From Crenobacter caeni (GTDB lineage Bacteria; Pseudomonadota; Gammaproteobacteria; Burkholderiales; Chromobacteriaceae), in contig NZ_JAAGAA010000013.1 in assembly GCF_010435965.1 (NCBI RefSeq), positions 55,791 through 119,790 on the forward strand: a stretch of 64,000 nucleotides of DNA, given 5' to 3'. Of the stretch, positions 28,337-37,604 are shown piece after piece (positions within the stretch are counted from its first letter, which is position 1; the number at the start of each line of letters is the position of its first letter). The translations under genes were made by a program, and so were the position numbers. The notes below the pieces were generated by a model. It saw nothing but the letters and a program-made list of their open reading frames with translations. It was not told where the DNA came from and made no database searches.

Positions 28337-29478
28337 AGCACACACTGATCGCGGTCAATGCAGGCTCGGCGACGCTGAAGTTCCGTGCCTACCAGGACGG
28401 TGCGCTCGTCGCGCGCGGGCTGATCGACCGCATGGGCATGAGCGGCAGCACGCTCACCCTGCACGCGGCCGACGGCGCCACGCTCGACACGCAGCCGGTC
28501 GGCGCGAGCCGCGAGGCGGCCGCCACAGCGATGCTGGACGCGCTGGGCGCGGCCGGCCTCAGGCCCGACGCGGTGGTGCACCGCGTGGTGCACGGCGGCG
28601 GCGTCTACACCGACGCGACCGAAATCACCGGCGAGGTACGCGCGGCGCTGGCGCGCTTCATCCCGCTGGCGCCGCTGCACCAGCCGGCCAGCCTCGCGGT
28701 GATCGACGCCTTCGCGCACACCCACCCCGAAATCCGCCAGATCGCCTGCTTCGACACGGCGTTCCACGCGGGGCAGGACACGCTGGCCACCCGCTTCGGC
28801 ATCGCGCGCCACTGGCACGACGAAGGCGTGCGCGCGTACGGTTTCCACGGCCTGTCGTACGCGGCGATCACCCGCCAGTTGCCCGCCCTGGGGCTTGAGG
28901 ACGCGCGCGTCGTCGTCTGCCACCTGGGCAGCGGTGCCAGCGCGTGCGCGATCCGCGCCGGACAAAGCGTCGCCTCGTCGATGGGGCTCTCCGCGCTGGA
29001 AGGGCTGATGATGGGCACCCGCCCGGGCCACCTCGACCCGGAGGTGCTGCTCTACTGGCAGGAGCGCCACGGCATGGACGTCGCCGCGATCCGCGACGAG
29101 TTGTACAAGCGCTCCGGCCTGCTCGGCGTGTCGGGCATTTCCGCCGACATGCGCGAGCTGCTCGCGAGCGACCAGCCACAAGCCGCCGAGGCGGTCGAGC
29201 TGTTCTGCTACCGCGTCGCGCGCGAGGTCGCCTCGCTCGCCGCGGCGATGGGTGGCGTCGACGCGCTGGTGTTCACCGCCGGCATCGGCGAGCGCTCGCC
29301 GGAAATCCGCGCGCGGGTGCTGTCGCGGCTCGCCTGGCTGGGCTTCACGCTGGATGCGGCCGCCAACGACGCGGGTGGCGCCAGGCTCACGGAGGCGGAC
29401 AGCGCACGCCACGCCTGGGTGCTCGCCACCGACGAGGAAGGCGAGATGGCACGCGAGGCGGCACCGCTGCTCGCGTAA
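28333..29478 (+). CDS. ackA: Acetate/propionate kinase
   Basis: 381 residues from a GTG start at 28333, which overlaps the previous stop by four bases; longer in-frame readings lie inside the upstream gene. It is an ASKHA-fold kinase making acyl phosphate and ADP from carboxylate and ATP, or the reverse. Motifs are IAVNAGSATLKFR (N-terminal phosphate loop), FDTAFH, YGFHGLSY, CHLGSGASACAI, DTRPGHLDP-like MMGTRPGHLDPEVL, and VFTAGIGERSPEIR. With the transferase it forms an acyl-CoA to ATP route. A terminator follows. Confidence 0.93.
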   Translation: MKHTLIAVNAGSATLKFRAYQDGALVARGLIDRMGMSGSTLTLHAADGATLDTQPVGASREAAATAMLDALGAAGLRPDAVVHRVVHGGGVYTDATEITGEVRAALARFIPLAPLHQPASLAVIDAFAHTHPEIRQIACFDTAFHAGQDTLATRFGIARHWHDEGVRAYGFHGLSYAAITRQLPALGLEDARVVVCHLGSGASACAIRAGQSVASSMGLSALEGLMMGTRPGHLDPEVLLYWQERHGMDVAAIRDELYKRSGLLGVSGISADMRELLASDQPQAAEAVELFCYRVAREVASLAAAMGGVDALVFTAGIGERSPEIRARVLSRLAWLGFTLDAAANDAGGARLTEADSARHAWVLATDEEGEMAREAAPLLA

Positions 29479-29490
29479 AACGTCCGCCCA

Positions 29491-29523
29491 CGCAAAAGCC
29501 CCGCACCAGGCGGGGCTTTTGCG
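29491..29523. terminator. Bidirectional terminator between ackA and rpsT
   Basis: CGCAAAAGCCCCGC pairs perfectly with GCGGGGCTTTTGCG (14 bp, 5-base loop). It lies between convergent genes and serves both. Confidence 0.9.
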
Positions 29524-29565
29524 TATTCTGCTGGCCGGAGCCTGCTGGCTCCGTACCGCTCAGAA

Positions 29566-29829
29566 TCAGGCCATGGCCTTGATCTGTGCGGACAGGCGGC
29601 TCTTGTGACGAGCGGCCTTGTTCTTGTGGAACACGCCCTTGTCGGCGATGCTGTCCATCACCTTGACGGACGACTGGAACACCACCTTGGCGGCGGCCTT
29701 GTCGCCAGCGGCAACTGCCTTGAGCACTTTCTTGACTGCGGAACGGAACGCAGTACGCAGGCTGGCGTTGTGCGCGCGCTGCTTGAGAGCCTGGCGTGCA
29801 CGCTTGCGAGCTTGTGCGCTGTTAGCCAT
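29566..29829 (-). CDS. rpsT: 30S ribosomal protein S20
   Basis: 87 residues from the ATG at 29827-29829 (E. coli 87). The all-helical basic protein starts [29 protein letters not shown] and ends [20 protein letters not shown], typical of S20. It binds 16S rRNA near the base of the body. Monocistronic, with promoter and terminator both visible, divergent from murJ. Confidence 0.98.
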   Translation of the reverse strand: MANSAQARKRARQALKQRAHNASLRTAFRSAVKKVLKAVAAGDKAAAKVVFQSSVKVMDSIADKGVFHKNKAARHKSRLSAQIKAMA

Positions 29830-29866
29830 GAATCTTTCTCCTGATGAGCGGAATCTGAAACCCGCG

Positions 29867-29918
29867 ATTCTATTCGTTAAGCACTGGTTTTGCAACAGGA
29901 ATCCCGCCCGAGTAAACT
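29867..29918. promoter_or_regulatory. Divergent rpsT/murJ promoters sharing one -35 hexamer
   Basis: The self-complementary TTGCAA at 29890-29895 is 17 bases from TAGAAT on the minus strand (29867-29872), giving a good rpsT promoter. It is also 17 bases from TAAACT on the plus strand (29913-29918), giving a weaker murJ promoter. Both spacings are ideal, so the two promoters would compete for polymerase. Confidence 0.55.
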
Positions 29919-29954
29919 CACGCCCTGTTGCATAAACGATAACAACGATTTTCC

Positions 29955-31490
29955 ATGAATCTACTCAAGGCGCTGGCGGCTGTCAGCAGTTTGACCCTGG
30001 TCTCGCGCGTGCTGGGCTTCGTGCGCGACGCGATCATCGCCCGCGTCTTCGGTGCCGGTTTCGCGACCGACGCCTTCTTCGTCGCGTTCAAGCTCCCCAA
30101 CCTGCTGCGCCGCATCTTCGCCGAGGGCGCGTTCTCGCAGGCCTTCGTACCGGTGCTCGCCGAGTACCGCCGCGAAAAGAGCGAGGACGAGACGCGCGCC
30201 TTCCTCGCGCATGTCGCCGGCCTGCTCACGCTCGCGCTGGTGGCAGTGACCGCGCTGGGCATGCTGGCCGCGCCGTGGGTGATCTGGATATCAGCGCCGG
30301 GCTTCGCGCGCGAGGCGGACAAGTTCGCGCTGACCGTCGACCTGCTGCGCATCACCTTCCCCTACATCCTGTTCATCTCGCTGTCGTCGCTGGCCGGCAG
30401 CATCCTCAACACCTGGCGCCAGTTCTCGGTGCCGGCGTTCACGCCGACGCTCTTGAACGTGTCGTTCATCGCCTGCTCGCTTTTGCTCGCGCCCTACTTC
30501 GACCCGCCGGTACTGGTGCTCGCGTGGGCGGTGTTCATCGGCGGCCTCGCCCAGTTGTGCTACCAGCTGCCCTACCTGAAAAAGATCGGTATGCTCGCCT
30601 GGCCGCGCCTGAACCTGAAGGACGCGGCTGTGTGGCGGGTGGTCAAGCTGATGGGGCCGGCCATCTTCGGCGTGTCGATCGCGCAGGTGTCGCTGGTGAT
30701 CAACACCATCTTCGCGTCCTTCCTGGTCTCGGGCAGCGTGTCGTGGATGTACTACGCCGACCGCCTGATGGAGTTCCCGACCGGCATCCTCGGCGTCGCG
30801 CTGGGCACCATCCTGCTGCCTTCACTGTCGCGGCACGCCGCCGACAAGTCGGCCGAGGAATACTCGAAGCTGCTCGACTGGGGCATCCGCCTGTCGCTGC
30901 TCTTGGCCATCCCGGCGTCGGTGGGGCTGGCGGTGATGGCCAAGCCGCTGATTGCGACCCTGTTCATGTACGGCCGCTTCACCGAACTGGACGCCGAAAT
31001 GACGCGCCAGGCGCTGGTCGCCTACGCGGTCGGGCTGACCGGGCTGATCATGGTCAAGGTGCTGGCACCCGGCTTTTACGCGCGCCAAGACATCAAGACG
31101 CCGGTCAAGGTCGGCATCTTCACTCTCGCGATGACGCAGCTGATGAACCTCGCCTTCGTCTGGCAACTGAAGCACGCCGGCCTCGCGCTGGCGATCGGCC
31201 TGGCCGCGCTGATCAACGCGGTCGCGCTCTTGGTGCTGTTGATTCGCCGCGATATCTACCGCCCGCAGCCGGGCTGGCCGGGCTTTGCCCTCAAGGTCGC
31301 GCTCGCCTCCGCCGCGATGGCCGGCGCGCTGTGGGCGCTGGAGACCTGGTTGCCGGGCAACTGGACCGGCCACGCCTGGCAGCGCGCGCTATGGCTGGGC
31401 GCCCACCTGTGCGCGGCGGCCACCGCCTATTTCGCCATCCTGTTCGCGCTAGGGCTGCGCCCGCGCCACTTCATGCGCCGCGAGGCATGA
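29955..31490 (+). CDS. murJ: Lipid II flippase MurJ
   Basis: 511 residues (E. coli 511), with about 14 hydrophobic helices of the MOP superfamily. It moves lipid II across the inner membrane for peptidoglycan synthesis. The N-terminal [24 protein letters not shown] carries the essential Arg residues. [32 protein letters not shown] is the most conserved family stretch. The Shine-Dalgarno is weak. The convergent RND pair downstream ends only 5 bases after its stop. Confidence 0.97.
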   Translation: MNLLKALAAVSSLTLVSRVLGFVRDAIIARVFGAGFATDAFFVAFKLPNLLRRIFAEGAFSQAFVPVLAEYRREKSEDETRAFLAHVAGLLTLALVAVTALGMLAAPWVIWISAPGFAREADKFALTVDLLRITFPYILFISLSSLAGSILNTWRQFSVPAFTPTLLNVSFIACSLLLAPYFDPPVLVLAWAVFIGGLAQLCYQLPYLKKIGMLAWPRLNLKDAAVWRVVKLMGPAIFGVSIAQVSLVINTIFASFLVSGSVSWMYYADRLMEFPTGILGVALGTILLPSLSRHAADKSAEEYSKLLDWGIRLSLLLAIPASVGLAVMAKPLIATLFMYGRFTELDAEMTRQALVAYAVGLTGLIMVKVLAPGFYARQDIKTPVKVGIFTLAMTQLMNLAFVWQLKHAGLALAIGLAALINAVALLVLLIRRDIYRPQPGWPGFALKVALASAAMAGALWALETWLPGNWTGHAWQRALWLGAHLCAAATAYFAILFALGLRPRHFMRREA

Positions 31491-31494
31491 GCCC

Positions 31495-34400
31495 TCAGGC
31501 ACGGGCAGAGGGAGCGCCGACCAGCCGGCGCAGCCTGACCCTCAGCGCGTCGAGGTAGGTGTAGACCACCGGCAGCACGATCAGCGTGAGCAGGGTCGAG
31601 GTGACCAGGCCGCCGATGATCGCCTGCGCCATCGGCCGCTGCGTCTCCGAGCCTTCGCCGCTGGCGAGCGCCAGAGGCAGCATGCCGAAGATCATCGCAA
31701 GGCTGGTCATCATGATCGGTCGCAGCCGCACGCGCCCGGCCTCGACGATCGCCGCGTCGCGCGGCGCGCCTTCGCGCCGCGCCTGGCCGATGAAGTCGAC
31801 CAGCAGGATGCCGTTCTTTGCAGCAAGCCCCATCAGCATCACGATGCCGATCACCGAGAACATGTTGAGCGTCGACCCGCATGCCCACAGCGCCAAGAAC
31901 ACGCCGACAAACGACAAGGGCAGCGCGACCATGATGGTCAGGGGCAAGGTGAAGCTCCTGAACTGCGCGGCGAGGATCATGTAGATGAACACCACGCCGA
32001 GCGCCAGCGCCTGCAGCGCGTAGCTGAACGACTCCTGCATGTCTTGCCGCTCACCCTGCTGCGACAACTGCACCCCGGGTGGCAGCGGCGTGCCCGCGAG
32101 CAGGCGGTCGACATCGGCGAACACCGCCCCCGGCGAGCGCCCCTGCACGTTCGCGCTGATCGACACCTCGCGCATCAGGTCGACCCGCTCGATCTGGCGC
32201 GGCGTGCGGGCGTTTTCGGTATCCGCCAGCGCCGAGAGCGGCACCATCGCAGCGGTGCCGCCCGCGCCCGGTGCGGCGACGGTCAGCATCTCGAGCAAGG
32301 CGTCGGCACGCTCGGCCTTGGGCAGTTGCAGCACCACGTCGTAGTTCTCGCCATCCGGCGCCTCCCAGGTCGTCACCTGAGCGCCGGCCGTCAGCGTCGC
32401 CAGCGTCTGCCCGACCCGCGCCGGGTCGACCCCCAGCGCGGCCGCCGCGTCGCGGTCGACGCGCACGGTCAGCGCCGGGTCGGCTTCGTCTAGGCTGGTA
32501 CTCACGTCGGACACCCCGTCCACGCGCCGGATGCGCTCGGCGAGCATCGCCGCAGTGCGCTCGAGCTCGGCGACGTTGCCGCCGCGCACGCCGACGTTCA
32601 CCGGCTTGCCGCCCCCGCCGTGCTGGCCGAGCGCGGACACCTCGTCGACCTCGACGCCGGCGACCTGGCCTGCCAGCGCGCGCGCGTCACGCATCAGCGC
32701 GTCCTGGTCGCGCGTGCGCTCGGCGGCGCGGCCGATTTCGACCTTGACCCTCGCCTCGGTCTTGCCGGCGCCAAAGCGCCCGCCGGCGACCTTGATCTCG
32801 ACCGAGCGCACCTCGGGCAAGGTGCGCAGCCTCGCCTCGACTTCGCGCGCCTTGCGCTCGCTGTACTCGAGCGTCGAGCCGGGCGGGGCCTTGAGCACGA
32901 CGACGAACTCGCCCTTGTCGGCACGCGGCAGGAATTCGCCGCCGATCGCCGGCACCAGCGCGAAGCTGCCCATGGTTAACAAGGCGGCGACGGCGAGCAC
33001 CGTCTTGCGGTGCCCCAGCGCCCAGCCAATCACGCCGACGTAAGCGCCGGCCAGACGGTCGAGCGAGCCTTCGAGCCAGTCGAGCACGCGCCCGAGCGGG
33101 CCGCGGTGGCGGTCGCCGTGGTGGTGCGGGTCGGGCCACACCGAAGAGAGCATCGGGTCGAGCGTGAAGCTGACCAGCATCGAAATCAGCACGGCGACGA
33201 CCACGGTCAGCCCGAACTGGTGGAAGAACTTGCCGATGATGCCGCCCATGAAGCCGACCGGCAGGAACACCGCGACAATGGTCAGCGTGGTCGCCAGCAC
33301 CGCGAGGCCGATCTCGTTGGTGCCGTCCAGCGCCGCCTGGCGGTGGTTCTTGCCAAGCGCGGCATGGCGCACGATGTTCTCGCGCACCACGATCGCATCG
33401 TCGATCAGAAGGCCGATCGACAGCGACAGCGCCATCAGCGTCATCAGGTTCAAGGTGAAGCCCAGCGCCCACACCGCGAACAGCGTGCCGATCAGCGAGA
33501 TCGGCAGCGTCAGCCCGGTGATCACCGTGCTGCGCCAGCTCCCCAAGAACAGGAAGACAATCAGCACGGTAAGCGCAGCCCCCTCGACCAGCGACTGCCG
33601 GACCTCGGCGAGCGAGCGCTCGACGTCGTCCGACTTGTCGTAGGTGACGGTCACCACGGTACCGGCCGGCATCGCCGGCCTCAAGGCGTCCAGCGTACGC
33701 TTGACGCCCTCGGCGACCTCGACCACGTTGGCGCCGCGCGAGGCACGGATGTCGACGCCGACGCCGGGCTTGCCGTCGATCAGCGCGACCGACACCCGCT
33801 CGGCCTCGGCGTCGCGCACGGTGGCGATGTCGGACAGCCTCACCTCGCCGTCGGCGCGCCGGCTCACCAGCAGGTCGCCGAACGACGCGGGCGTCGTGAA
33901 CTTGCCCTCGACGCGCAGGCTGCGCTCCTGCTCGCCGCCGCCCAAGGCGCCGGCCGCCCAGTCGCGGTTGCCGGCCGAAAGGGCAGAGGCGACGTCGTCG
34001 ACGGCGACGCCCAGCGCCTCGAGCCGCGTCGGGTCGAGCTCGACGCGCACTTCGCGGCGCGCGCCGCCGAGCACCTTGACCTCACCGACGCCGCTGACCG
34101 TCTGCAAACGCTTCTTCAGCACATTGTCGACCCAGTCGGTCAGCGCGCGCGCGCCGGCCTGCGACGAATTGAACGACAACGAGATCAACGGCTCGTCGTT
34201 CGGATTGAACTGCGAGACCGCCGGCGTCTTCACCTCGCGCCTGAGCGTGCCCTGCACGCCGGAGACGCGGTCGCGCACCTCCTGCACCGCGAGGTTGGGG
34301 TCGGCGGAGAGTTCGAACTCGACGACCAGCGTCGAGACGCCCTCCATCGAGTACGAGCGGATATGCTTGATGCCGGCGATGGTGTTGATCGCCTCTTCCA

Positions 34401-34599
34401 GCGGGCGCGTGACCTCGCTCTCGACCACCTCGGGCGACGCGCCGGGGTAGGCGGTGGTCACCGCGGCCACCGGGAAGCGGATGTCGGGAAACTCCTCGAC
34501 CGCCATCTTGCTGCCGGCAAACAGGCCCAGCACGGTCAGCGCGATCATCAGCACCGCGGCGAAGTAAGGGTTGTCGACGCTGGTACGGGTCAGCCACAT
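31495..34599 (-). CDS. RND (HAE1/AcrB-like) efflux transporter permease
   Basis: 1034 residues, the full length of an RND pump, with about 12 membrane helices and two large periplasmic loops. The proton-relay acidic pair is in IGLLIDDAIVVREN (helix 4), with GTNEIGLAVLATTLTIVAVFLPVGFMGGIIG following. The second half has LLVDFIGQARREG and RLRPIMMTSLAMIFGMLPLALASGEG. A His-rich cytoplasmic insert (PDPHHHGDRHRG) lies mid-protein. With the adaptor encoded 3 bases upstream it would form an inner-membrane efflux complex. No outer-membrane TolC gene is adjacent, so an unlinked one must serve. Substrate unknown. Confidence 0.95.
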   Translation of the reverse strand: MWLTRTSVDNPYFAAVLMIALTVLGLFAGSKMAVEEFPDIRFPVAAVTTAYPGASPEVVESEVTRPLEEAINTIAGIKHIRSYSMEGVSTLVVEFELSADPNLAVQEVRDRVSGVQGTLRREVKTPAVSQFNPNDEPLISLSFNSSQAGARALTDWVDNVLKKRLQTVSGVGEVKVLGGARREVRVELDPTRLEALGVAVDDVASALSAGNRDWAAGALGGGEQERSLRVEGKFTTPASFGDLLVSRRADGEVRLSDIATVRDAEAERVSVALIDGKPGVGVDIRASRGANVVEVAEGVKRTLDALRPAMPAGTVVTVTYDKSDDVERSLAEVRQSLVEGAALTVLIVFLFLGSWRSTVITGLTLPISLIGTLFAVWALGFTLNLMTLMALSLSIGLLIDDAIVVRENIVRHAALGKNHRQAALDGTNEIGLAVLATTLTIVAVFLPVGFMGGIIGKFFHQFGLTVVVAVLISMLVSFTLDPMLSSVWPDPHHHGDRHRGPLGRVLDWLEGSLDRLAGAYVGVIGWALGHRKTVLAVAALLTMGSFALVPAIGGEFLPRADKGEFVVVLKAPPGSTLEYSERKAREVEARLRTLPEVRSVEIKVAGGRFGAGKTEARVKVEIGRAAERTRDQDALMRDARALAGQVAGVEVDEVSALGQHGGGGKPVNVGVRGGNVAELERTAAMLAERIRRVDGVSDVSTSLDEADPALTVRVDRDAAAALGVDPARVGQTLATLTAGAQVTTWEAPDGENYDVVLQLPKAERADALLEMLTVAAPGAGGTAAMVPLSALADTENARTPRQIERVDLMREVSISANVQGRSPGAVFADVDRLLAGTPLPPGVQLSQQGERQDMQESFSYALQALALGVVFIYMILAAQFRSFTLPLTIMVALPLSFVGVFLALWACGSTLNMFSVIGIVMLMGLAAKNGILLVDFIGQARREGAPRDAAIVEAGRVRLRPIMMTSLAMIFGMLPLALASGEGSETQRPMAQAIIGGLVTSTLLTLIVLPVVYTYLDALRVRLRRLVGAPSARA

Positions 34600-34602
34600 C
34601 GC

Positions 34603-35682
34603 TCAGCCCCCCGCCGCGAGCGTCACCCGCTCGCCTGCGCGCAGGCCCTGCAACAGCAGCACCCGCTCGCCCGCACGCACGCCGTCGAGCGCGACGAGTC
34701 CGTTCGCCTCGTCTTCCAGCAGCAGCGTCACCGGCCGCGCCTTGAGCACGCCGCCCTCCACCACCAGCACGCTCGCGGCACCCTCCTTGCGCGATAGCGC
34801 CGGCGCAGGCAGCGCGACACGGTCGCTACGCTCGGCGAGCACGACGGCCCCCTTGGCGAACTGGCCGGCCTTGAGGCGGCCGTCCCGGTTGTCGACGCGC
34901 ACGTAGACGTTGAAGCTGCGGCTGCCCTCGTTGGCGACCGGGTTGACACGCACCACCTGCCCCCACACCGGCGCGCCCCCCTCCACCGACAGCCAGGCTT
35001 TCTGGCCGGGCGCGATGGCCGACACCCGCCGCGCGGGCACGGCGGCGACCGCCTCGAGCACCGACAGGTCGGCGACCGCGAACAGCTTCTGGTTGCGCGA
35101 CACGCTGTCGCCCGGGTTGACGCTGCGCCGGTACAGCACGCCGTCGATCGGCGAACGGATCTCGGTGTCCGTCAGCGCGCGGCGCGCGCGCGCAAGCTGC
35201 GCCGCCTGCGCGGCGAGGCTGCCCTCGCGCACCTGGTAGTCGCTCTCCAGTTCCGCGATGGCCAGCGCCGAGATGAAGCCCTGCCGGTAGAGTTCGCGCT
35301 GCTTTTCAAGCTTGACGCGGGCGAGCTCCAGCCGCGCCTTCTCGTTGGCGAGCTGCGCCTCCTGCTCGCGCACCGCCTCGGCAAGCAATTGCGCGTCGAT
35401 GCGCGCGAGCAACTGGCCGCGGCGTACCCGCTCGCCCTCGCGCACTGCCACCGCCTGCACCCGCCCTTCGCCCTGCGCGGCCAGTTCGCTGGTCGACAAC
35501 GCCGACAGGGTCGCGTTCAGGGGCACGCTCTCGCGCACCGTCGACACGCGGGCGACGGCGGTATCGGCCGCGGATAGCACTTTCACCGGCGCGGCCGCCT
35601 TCGGCGGCGCTTCGGTTTCGGCGCTGCAGGCGGCAAGCGCCGCGAGCAGCAAGGCAAGGGAGGCGCGGCGCGGCAGCGTCAT
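34603..35682 (-). CDS. RND efflux periplasmic adaptor (membrane fusion) lipoprotein
   Basis: 359 residues from the ATG at 35680-35682, preceded by GGAG; a TTG two codons upstream is less likely. The N-terminus ends in a lipobox LAAC (acylated Cys near residue 19). A lipoyl half (ELAAQGEGRVQAVAVREGERVRRGQLLARID), a coiled-coil hairpin (LANEKARLELARVKLEKQRELYRQG), the second lipoyl half (DTEIRSPIDGVLYRRSVNPGD) and a beta-barrel domain follow in the usual order. It links the RND pump to an outer-membrane channel. Confidence 0.94.
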   Translation of the reverse strand: MTLPRRASLALLLAALAACSAETEAPPKAAAPVKVLSAADTAVARVSTVRESVPLNATLSALSTSELAAQGEGRVQAVAVREGERVRRGQLLARIDAQLLAEAVREQEAQLANEKARLELARVKLEKQRELYRQGFISALAIAELESDYQVREGSLAAQAAQLARARRALTDTEIRSPIDGVLYRRSVNPGDSVSRNQKLFAVADLSVLEAVAAVPARRVSAIAPGQKAWLSVEGGAPVWGQVVRVNPVANEGSRSFNVYVRVDNRDGRLKAGQFAKGAVVLAERSDRVALPAPALSRKEGAASVLVVEGGVLKARPVTLLLEDEANGLVALDGVRAGERVLLLQGLRAGERVTLAAGG

Positions 35683-35710
35683 CGACAAGCTCCAGAACTA
35701 CGGTAAGGGG

Positions 35711-36970
35711 TCAGGCCGGCGGGTTGACCCCGCGCGGCAACAGCAGCCACAGGCTGCCCTTCTGTTTCATGCGGCCGGCGTACATGCCGGCCTCGGTGCC
35801 GAAGCCCCAGAAGAAATCGGCACGGTTGGCGCCGCGGATCGCGCCGCCGGTGTCCTGCGCCAGCATCACGCGGCGCAGCGGCGACGCGGTCAGCGGCCAG
35901 GTGGTGTCGAGGAACACCGGCACGCCCAGCGGCACGTAGCGCGGGTCGACCGCGACACTGTAGCCGTCGGTCAGGGGTACGCCGAGCGAACCGAGCGGCC
36001 CGCCGCCGGTTTCGCCCAGCCTGCGGAAGAATACATAACTGGGATTCACATTGAATAGTTCGTCCATGCGATTCGGGTTACGCTTGATCCATGCCTGGAT
36101 GCCCTGCATCGACGCGTCGGCGAGCGTCAGCTCGCCGCGGTCGACCAGGTGGCGGCCGATCGACACGTAGGGGTAGCCGTTCTGCTCGGCATAACCGACG
36201 CGCAGCATCGAGCCGTCGTCGAGCTGGATGCGGCCCGAGCCTTGCACCTGCAGGAAGAAGAGTTCGACCGCGTCTTCGACCCAGGCGAGCACCTCGGTCT
36301 GGCCGACGCCCTGCCCGGCGCTGATCTGCGCGCGCGGGTAATAAGGCACGAAACGGTTGCCGTCGATCCGCCCCTTCAGGCGCGCGGTGCGGCTGTCGAT
36401 CGCGAACTCGCGCGGGCGCGCGATGAGCTCGCCTTCGGACGCGCTCGTCTTGCCTTCGACCACCGCGTAGCGGTTGGCGCCGGCCGGGCGCAACACCAGT
36501 ACGTCGCGTGCGCGCTGCGCGGGCGTCACGTCGGCGACCACGAGGTCGGCCGGCACCCCGTACACCGGGTAAGGCGTGCGCGCGCTCTTCACGCGGCTGC
36601 CGTTGAGCAGCGGCTCGTAGTAGCCGGTGATCAGGCCGGCGTCCTTGCCTGCCTCGACGATGCGCCACGGCGCGAACGACTGCTCGAAATAGCGGCGCAC
36701 CGCTGCGCTGTCAGCCGTATCGACCGCAGCCGCCCCCGCGCACGCGCCGGCCCAGCCGTCGCGCCGCGCGAGCACGCGGCAGCTCTCGCGCAGCGCGTCC
36801 AGGCTCTTGGCGCGCTCGGCGTCCCCCCAGCCAGGCAGGCTCGCGAACGCGACCGGTTCGTAGCGCACGCCCTCGGGCGCGCCGGGGGAAGGTTTGCCCG
36901 GCGGCGCGATACTGGAGCACGCGGCAAGCCACAGGGTGAGGGAGAGCAGCAGGAAGGAAGTTCTTTTCAT
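35711..36970 (-). CDS. mltA: Membrane-bound lytic murein transglycosylase A
   Basis: 419 residues from the ATG at 36968-36970, which begins a lipoprotein signal (MKRTSFLLLSLTLWLAAC); the upstream in-frame extension is not used. MltA cleaves peptidoglycan glycan strands to 1,6-anhydro products at the outer membrane. The MltA domain includes GLITGYYEPLLNGSR, and the C-terminal 3D domain carries the three Asp motif region VMLAQDTGGAIRGANRADFFWGFGTEAG with its catalytic Asp. An EVLAWVEDAVELFFLQVQGSGRI segment is typical. Confidence 0.95.
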   Translation of the reverse strand: MKRTSFLLLSLTLWLAACSSIAPPGKPSPGAPEGVRYEPVAFASLPGWGDAERAKSLDALRESCRVLARRDGWAGACAGAAAVDTADSAAVRRYFEQSFAPWRIVEAGKDAGLITGYYEPLLNGSRVKSARTPYPVYGVPADLVVADVTPAQRARDVLVLRPAGANRYAVVEGKTSASEGELIARPREFAIDSRTARLKGRIDGNRFVPYYPRAQISAGQGVGQTEVLAWVEDAVELFFLQVQGSGRIQLDDGSMLRVGYAEQNGYPYVSIGRHLVDRGELTLADASMQGIQAWIKRNPNRMDELFNVNPSYVFFRRLGETGGGPLGSLGVPLTDGYSVAVDPRYVPLGVPVFLDTTWPLTASPLRRVMLAQDTGGAIRGANRADFFWGFGTEAGMYAGRMKQKGSLWLLLPRGVNPPA

Positions 36971-37053
36971 GGACAGGCGGCCCGCCAAGCGGGCGGAATT
37001 CTTGGGCAAACGGCGATTTTGCCGCCTGCCAGGTGGCAAGGACAAGCGCAAAA

Positions 37054-37077
37054 AACCGCCGGACGTGGCCGGCGGTT
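37054..37077. terminator. Terminator after the thioredoxin gene
   Basis: AACCGCCGG pairs with CCGGCGGTT (9 bp, 6-base loop), 25 bases past the stop of the minus-strand gene, with TTTTT following in that direction. Confidence 0.75.
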
Positions 37078-37101
37078 GGCTTGGCGTGGTTGTCTAGCGG
37101 C

Positions 37102-37476
37102 TCAGGACGCCGAGCCGGCCTCGTGCTCGGCGATCTCGGCGCGCACCTGGTCCATGTCGAGGCCCTTCACGGCCTGGATCAGCTGCTCGAACTGCGGCGC
37201 CATCATCGCGCCGGCCTGGTTGAACACCATGATGCCGTCACGCAGCGCGATCAGCGTCGGAATCGAGCGGATGCCGAAGTGGCCGGCGAGTTCCTGCTCT
37301 TCCTCGGTGTTGATCTTGCCGAACACGACGTCGGCGTGTTGTTCGGACGCCGCCTCGAACACCGGGCCGAAGCTCTTGCACGGGCCGCACCACGGCGCCC
37401 AGAAGTCGAGGATGACGATGCCGTCCTGCTTGACGGTGTCGTTGAAGGTGTCTGCGGTGATGTCGACGTAGGCCAT
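37102..37476 (-). CDS. Thioredoxin family protein
   Basis: 124 residues, somewhat longer than E. coli TrxA (109). The active site FWAPWCGPCKSF is canonical, and the cis-Pro loop reads RSIPTLIALRDG. The C-terminal helix is extended (GLDMDQVRAEIAEHEAGSAS). It has no signal peptide, so it is cytoplasmic and probably reduces protein disulfides. The Ser-Ile-Pro-Thr instead of Gly-Ile-Pro-Thr and the long tail suggest a secondary thioredoxin rather than the main TrxA. Confidence 0.88.
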   Translation of the reverse strand: MAYVDITADTFNDTVKQDGIVILDFWAPWCGPCKSFGPVFEAASEQHADVVFGKINTEEEQELAGHFGIRSIPTLIALRDGIMVFNQAGAMMAPQFEQLIQAVKGLDMDQVRAEIAEHEAGSAS

Positions 37477-37604
37477 GGCGGCTCCAGTTCCAGGGATGGG
37501 AGATGACGGCGCGTCAGCTGGCGCCGCCCTTTCCCCCTAGGTGGGGCGCGCCGCACCGCTTGCAAGCGGCCCACTGCATTGTTTTTGCCGATGGGCCCAT
37601 AGCG

